NCBI GenBank assembly: GCA_026393985.1
Contig: JAPKZB010000073.1
Span: 62,001-126,000 of the forward strand
Length of the DNA: 64,000 bases
Origin: Acidobacteriota bacterium
GTDB lineage: Bacteria > Acidobacteriota > Terriglobia > Bryobacterales > Bryobacteraceae
Direction of reading: 5' to 3'
The notes under the pieces were generated by a model that was not told where the DNA came from, searched no databases, and saw nothing but the letters and a program-made list of their open reading frames with translations. How positions within the stretch are numbered: position 1 is the first letter of the stretch; each line of letters starts with the position of its first letter. This document shows, piece after piece, positions 60,302-64,000 of the stretch. The position numbers and the translations under genes are program-made.

Positions 60302-61261
60302 ATGATCTCCGGCGCCGCCCCCATTCGCCCCGGCGAAGAGCTCCCCGTCGAAGCCCTCGCCGCCTGGCTCCAACTCCCCGCCGTCACCGTCCGCCAGTTC
60401 CCCGGCGGCCACTCCAATCTCACCTACGAACTCACCACCCCCGACGGTCGCCAATCCATCCTCCGCCGCCCCCCCCATGGCCCCATCCCGCCCAAAGCCC
60501 ACGACATGGCCCGCGAATTCCGCGTCCTCTCCGCCGTCCACCCCCACTTCCCCCTCGCCCCCCGGCCCCTCGCTCTCTGCGAAGATCCCGCCGTCCTCGG
60601 CGCGCCCTTCTTCCTCATGGAGCCCCGCCCCGGCCTCATCCTTCGCGAACCCTGCTCCCACCCCTCCCCCGCCGCCCTCTCCCAAGCCTTCGTCGATACC
60701 CTCGTCCAACTCCACTCCGTCCCCCTCACCGGCCCCGCCCTCGCCGCCCTCGGCAAACCCGCCGGCTTTGTCGCCCGTCAGGTCGCCGGCTGGTCGGAAC
60801 GCTGGCGTCACGCCGCCACGCCCCACTCTCCGGACGCCACCCGCGTTCTCGACTACCTCGCCGCCCACCTCCCCACCGAAGCCCCGCCCACCCTCGTCCA
60901 CAACGACTACAAACTCGACAACGTCACCCTCACCGGCGCCGCCATCACCGGCGTCCTCGACTGGGAGATGACCACCCTCGGCGACCCCCTCATCGACCTC
61001 GGCCTCGCCCTCACCTACTGGGACCACGCCCCCGGCTCCGGCTGGTTCTCCCGCGCCGAACTCGCCGCCGCCTGGTCCCGCCAAACCGGCCGCAGCCTCC
61101 GCCATCTGCCCTATCATGAAGTCTTGGGCCGCTTCAAACTCGCCGTCATCCTCCAACAAATCTACGCCCGCTGGCTCCGCGGCCAAACGCAGGACCCCCG
61201 CTTCGCCCACCTCGACCAACGCGTCGCCGCCCTCCTCGCCGAGGCCCACTCCCTGTTATGA
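60302..61261 (+). CDS. phosphotransferase (APH/ACAD10-11-like kinase) protein
   Basis: 319 residues. Kinase-like fold: FPGGHSNLTYELTTPDGRQS with the glycine loop, PTLVHNDYKLDNVTL with the catalytic Asp, and GVLDWEMTTLGDPLIDLGLA with the DxD metal site. Matches the ACAD10/11-type phosphotransferase and LvaA of Pseudomonas, which phosphorylates 4-hydroxyacyl-CoA. It overlaps the next gene by four bases. The neighbouring phosphatase and acyl-CoA dehydrogenase support a role in hydroxy-acid catabolism. Confidence 0.88.
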   Translation: MISGAAPIRPGEELPVEALAAWLQLPAVTVRQFPGGHSNLTYELTTPDGRQSILRRPPHGPIPPKAHDMAREFRVLSAVHPHFPLAPRPLALCEDPAVLGAPFFLMEPRPGLILREPCSHPSPAALSQAFVDTLVQLHSVPLTGPALAALGKPAGFVARQVAGWSERWRHAATPHSPDATRVLDYLAAHLPTEAPPTLVHNDYKLDNVTLTGAAITGVLDWEMTTLGDPLIDLGLALTYWDHAPGSGWFSRAELAAAWSRQTGRSLRHLPYHEVLGRFKLAVILQQIYARWLRGQTQDPRFAHLDQRVAALLAEAHSLL

Positions 61262-61944
61262 GCACCCTCACCTTCGTCCGCCACGGCCAGGCCGGCTCCC
61301 GCGACCTCTACGACACCCTCTCCCCCCTCGGCCGCGAACAGGCCAGCCGCCTCGGCGCCTACCTCGCCACCCAAAGCCATCCCTGCGATCTCTTCCTCAC
61401 CGGCGCTCTCGAACGCCAGCAGCAGACCGCCCAACTCCTCCACGCCGCCTGCCCATCCCTACCCCCGCCCACCGTCATCCCCGCCTGGAACGAGTTCGAC
61501 CTCGACGCCGTCTACCGCTCCCTGGCCCCCCAACTCGCCGCCGTCGACCCCACCTTCGCCGCCGCCTACGAACAGCTCCGCGCCGAATCCGCCGACCCCC
61601 GCAACCCCGTCCACCGCCGCTGGACCACCGCCGACATCGCCGTCATCCACGCCTGGGTCGATGGCCGCTTCCCCTCGGAGGCCGAAACCTGGGAAGCCTT
61701 TAGCCATCGCATCCGTGAGGCCTTCGCCGCCCTCCCCGACGGCCACATCCTCGTCTCCACCTCGGCCACCCCCATCGCCCTCTGCGTCACCTTCGCCATC
61801 GAAGCCCCCAACCCCTTCCGCTTCGCCGGCGCCCTGCTCAACTCCTCGCTCACCACCTTCCGCCGCCACCACGGCCAACCCCATCTCCAGACCTTTAACA
61901 GCACCCCTCATCTCCCCGATCCAGGATGGCGTACCCACCGATGA
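61258..61944 (+). CDS. histidine phosphatase family protein
   Basis: 228 residues. The phosphohistidine motif is [20 protein letters not shown] at the N-terminus (His in RHG), with a second Arg in [18 protein letters not shown] and [16 protein letters not shown] near the end, where the usual HG is replaced by STSA. Probably a phosphatase; the missing second His-Gly may weaken activity. Lies between the kinase and the acyl-CoA dehydrogenase with ATGA overlaps. Confidence 0.86.
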   Translation: MSTLTFVRHGQAGSRDLYDTLSPLGREQASRLGAYLATQSHPCDLFLTGALERQQQTAQLLHAACPSLPPPTVIPAWNEFDLDAVYRSLAPQLAAVDPTFAAAYEQLRAESADPRNPVHRRWTTADIAVIHAWVDGRFPSEAETWEAFSHRIREAFAALPDGHILVSTSATPIALCVTFAIEAPNPFRFAGALLNSSLTTFRRHHGQPHLQTFNSTPHLPDPGWRTHR

Positions 61945-63104
61945 ACTTCGCTCCCAGCCCCGCCTCTCTCGCCTGGCAGTCCCGCCTCCAGGCCTTCATG
62001 GACGAGCACGTCTACCCGCTCGAACCCACCTACACCCCGGAACATCTGCCGGACCTGCAGGCCCGCGCCCGCGCCGCCGGCCTCTGGAACCTCTTCCTCC
62101 CCGAACTCGGCCTGTCGAACCTCGAATACGCCCCCCTGTGCGAAATCATGGGCCGCGTCCCCTGGGCGCCCGAGGTCTTCAACTGCTCCCCGCCCGACAC
62201 CGGCAATATGGAAGTCCTCGCCCGCTACGGCACCCCCGCCCAGCAGGCCGCCTGGCTCACCCCCCTGCTCAACGCCGAAATCCGCTCGGTCTTCTGCATG
62301 ACCGAACCCGCCGTCGCCTCCTCCGACGCCACCAACATCGCCGCCACCATCGTCCGCGACGGCGACGACTACATCCTCAACGGCCGCAAATGGTGGACCA
62401 CCGGCGCCGGCGACCCCCGCGCCAAACTCGCCATCTTCATGGGCAAGTCCAATCCGGAAGCCCCCCGCCATCAGCAGCAGTCCATGATCCTCGTCCCGCT
62501 CGATACCCCCGGCGTCAAAATCGAGCGGCTCCTCTCCGTCTACGGCTACGATCATCTGCCCCACGGCCACGGCGAGCTCTCGTTCACCAACGTCCGCGTC
62601 CCCGCCGCGAACCTCCTGCTCGGCGAAGGCGGCGGCTTCGAGATCGCCCAGGGCCGCCTCGGCCCCGGCCGCATCCACCACTGCATGCGCCTGCTCGGCG
62701 TCGCCGAACGCGCCCTCGAATACCTCTGCCGCCGCGCCAAAAGCCGCGTCGCCTTCGGCCGCCCGCTCGCCGAAATGGGCTCGCTCCGCGCCGAAATCGC
62801 CCACTCCCGCATCGAAATCGAGCAGGCCCGCCTGCTCACCCTCAAAGCGGCCTGGCTCATGGACACCGTCGGCAACAAAGCCGCCCGCACCGAAATCGCG
62901 GCCATCAAAGTGGTGGCCCCCAACGTCGCCCTGCGCGTCCTCGACCGCGCCATTCAAGTCCACGGCGGCGCCGGCGTCGGTCCCGATTTCCCCCTCGCCG
63001 CCTGGTGGGCCAACGCCCGCACGCTCCGCCTCGCCGACGGCCCCGACGAAGTCCACCTCGAAAGCATCGCCAAATGGGAGCTCAGCCGCTCGCCCGCCTC
63101 GTAG
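61941..63104 (+). CDS. acyl-CoA dehydrogenase
   Basis: 387 residues from the ATG at 61941 ([13 protein letters not shown] overlap with the phosphatase; ATG 61926 is an alternative). Family segments: [60 protein letters not shown] and [20 protein letters not shown]. The catalytic base is near [19 protein letters not shown], as in ACAD10/11/LvaC-like members. Probably oxidises or dehydrates a phosphorylated hydroxyacyl-CoA made by the kinase upstream. The SDR gene faces it. Confidence 0.93.
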   Translation: MNFAPSPASLAWQSRLQAFMDEHVYPLEPTYTPEHLPDLQARARAAGLWNLFLPELGLSNLEYAPLCEIMGRVPWAPEVFNCSPPDTGNMEVLARYGTPAQQAAWLTPLLNAEIRSVFCMTEPAVASSDATNIAATIVRDGDDYILNGRKWWTTGAGDPRAKLAIFMGKSNPEAPRHQQQSMILVPLDTPGVKIERLLSVYGYDHLPHGHGELSFTNVRVPAANLLLGEGGGFEIAQGRLGPGRIHHCMRLLGVAERALEYLCRRAKSRVAFGRPLAEMGSLRAEIAHSRIEIEQARLLTLKAAWLMDTVGNKAARTEIAAIKVVAPNVALRVLDRAIQVHGGAGVGPDFPLAAWWANARTLRLADGPDEVHLESIAKWELSRSPAS

Positions 63105-63107
63105 CCG

Positions 63108-63923
63108 CTACACGAACAGATCCGTCACCAGCTCCTGCTCCGGGTCCACCGCATAGTGACCAAAATCGGTAACCCCGGCCGCCCGCAGCACCGTCTCGTC
63201 GAGCAGAAACTCCCCGGTCCGCGCCCGGCTCTCCCCGGTCAGCACGTGCCACGCCGCGTCGGCCATAATCTCCGGCTTCCGCGCCCGTTCGACGGGAGCG
63301 CCCGGAATCACCTGCAGCGCCGCCGTGGCGATAATCGTCCGCGGCCACAGCGCGTTCACGCCAATTCCCCACGGCCGGAACTCCTCGGCCATGCCCAGCA
63401 CGCACAGGCTCATCCCGTATTTGGCGATCGAATACGCCACGTGCGGGCCGAACCACCGCGGCGAAAGATCGAGTGGAGGCGAAATCATCAGCACCTGCGG
63501 ATTCACCGCCCGCCGCAGATGCGGCAAGCACTGCTGCGTGCACAGAAACGTGCCCCGCGTATTGATCCCCATCATCAGATCGAAACGCTTCATCGGGGTC
63601 TCCGCCGTGGGCGTGAGCGAAATGGCGCTCGCGTTGTTGACGAGAATGTCGATCCCGCCGAACTCCGCCACGGCGGCCTCCACGGCCCCCCGCACCTGCT
63701 CCTCCTCGCGGATGTCCACCGCCACCGGCAGCGCCCGTCCTCCTGCCGCCCGGATCTCCTCGGCGGCCGTGTAAATCGTGCCCGGCAACTTCGGATGCGG
63801 CGCCGTCGTCTTGGCGGCAATCACTACATTCGCCCCGTCCCGCGCCGCCCGCAACGCAATCGCCAGGCCGATGCCCCGGCTCGCCCCCGTAATGAACAAC
63901 GTCTTGCCGCGCAAAGTTCCCAT
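63108..63923 (-). CDS. SDR family oxidoreductase (HSDL2-like)
   Basis: 271 residues. NAD(P) motif GKTLFITGASRGIGLAIALR, LVNNASAISL (NNAG variant) and the catalytic tyrosine in YSIAKYGMSLC (Y-x-x-x-K). The segment VLMISPPLDLSPRWFGPHVA is typical of HSDL2-type SDRs. The substrate is probably a fatty-acyl or hydroxyacyl derivative. The gene starts four bases after the stop of a truncated ORF at the edge and its stop is three bases from the acyl-CoA dehydrogenase end. Confidence 0.92.
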   Translation of the reverse strand: MGTLRGKTLFITGASRGIGLAIALRAARDGANVVIAAKTTAPHPKLPGTIYTAAEEIRAAGGRALPVAVDIREEEQVRGAVEAAVAEFGGIDILVNNASAISLTPTAETPMKRFDLMMGINTRGTFLCTQQCLPHLRRAVNPQVLMISPPLDLSPRWFGPHVAYSIAKYGMSLCVLGMAEEFRPWGIGVNALWPRTIIATAALQVIPGAPVERARKPEIMADAAWHVLTGESRARTGEFLLDETVLRAAGVTDFGHYAVDPEQELVTDLFV

Positions 63924-63927
63924 GCGC

Positions 63928-64000
63928 CTATCGTACGCCCCCGCAAACCCGCCTGCGCCGCCGCGCCGCGCCGATCAACCACTCAGCCTCCTCCCCCGCT
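63928..64000 (-). CDS. C-terminal end of an unidentified protein (runs off the window)
   Basis: Reading minus from 63999 to a TAG at 63930-63928 gives about 23 residues, AGEEAEWLIGAARRRRRVCG and a short end. The frame is open to the edge and stops four bases before the SDR start, a spacing common in operons. Too short to name. Confidence 0.35.
   Translation of the reverse strand, partial: AGEEAEWLIGAARRRRRVCGGVR

Overview
The window looks like a piece of a chromosome from an Acidobacteriota, most likely the Bryobacterales/Solibacter group. This is an inference from gene content: high GC, Oar-like TonB receptors with an N-terminal carboxypeptidase-regulatory-like domain, VWFA proteins of the acidobacterial type, DUF3500, Tat-exported Gfo/Idh/MocA enzymes, sulfatase, PQQ-type propeller and glycosidase genes, and many signal peptides ending in A-Q. 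I see no rRNA operon, phage, transposase or CRISPR array.

Layout. 1-4.5 kb: the start of rlmB, a MerR regulator, then flbD-motA-motB on + facing a second motA-motB pair on -. 4.5-11.8 kb: a long - strand run (2-hydroxyacid dehydrogenase, proC, PIG-L deacetylase, a frameshifted TonB receptor, two TPR proteins, rnc). 11.8-20.3 kb: ilvD, a dicarboxylate symporter, a serine hydrolase, lipA, then a circularly permuted ATP-grasp/alpha-E fusion followed by a transglutaminase. 20.3-25.5 kb: the translation block, with promoter, tRNA-Thr(TGT), tRNA-Tyr(GTA), tRNA-Thr(GGT), tuf, terminator, rpmG, tRNA-Trp, secE, nusG, rplK, rplA, rplJ, rplL, terminator. rpoBC does not follow. 25.5-30.5 kb: a frameshifted alpha/beta hydrolase and a nickel ECF transporter operon under NikR that lacks its ATPase. 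30.5-44.4 kb: PQQ-like propeller, glycosidase, sulfatase, AlaX, DUF2237, GT9-like protein, MTA phosphorylase, Gfo/Idh/MocA enzyme, AroE-like enzyme, GDSL hydrolase, DUF3108, a HEAT/barrel-sandwich protein and DUF3500. 44.4-49.2 kb: a VWA gene broken by a 17-bp tandem repeat array, and a 1250-residue TonB receptor. 49.5-53.0 kb: a metal (probably zinc) operon, DUF3299-ZrgA-ABC ATPase-permease-MerC. 53-64 kb: PHP-like protein and GT4, an M48-VWA-S24 operon, an aminotransferase, an EamA transporter, and a kinase-phosphatase-acyl-CoA dehydrogenase operon facing an SDR.

How genes work together. Two stator sets suggest conditional motility. The ECF and ZrgA-like clusters handle nickel and probably zinc. 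The 60.3-63.9 kb genes resemble a split bacterial version of ACAD10/11 or the Pseudomonas Lva hydroxy-acid pathway. Three genes are interrupted by frame changes (TonB receptor near 8.2 kb, hydrolase near 25.7 kb, VWA gene at 44.7 kb). The first two could be base-calling errors. The third is a clear 17-bp repeat expansion that is one unit away from restoring the reading frame.
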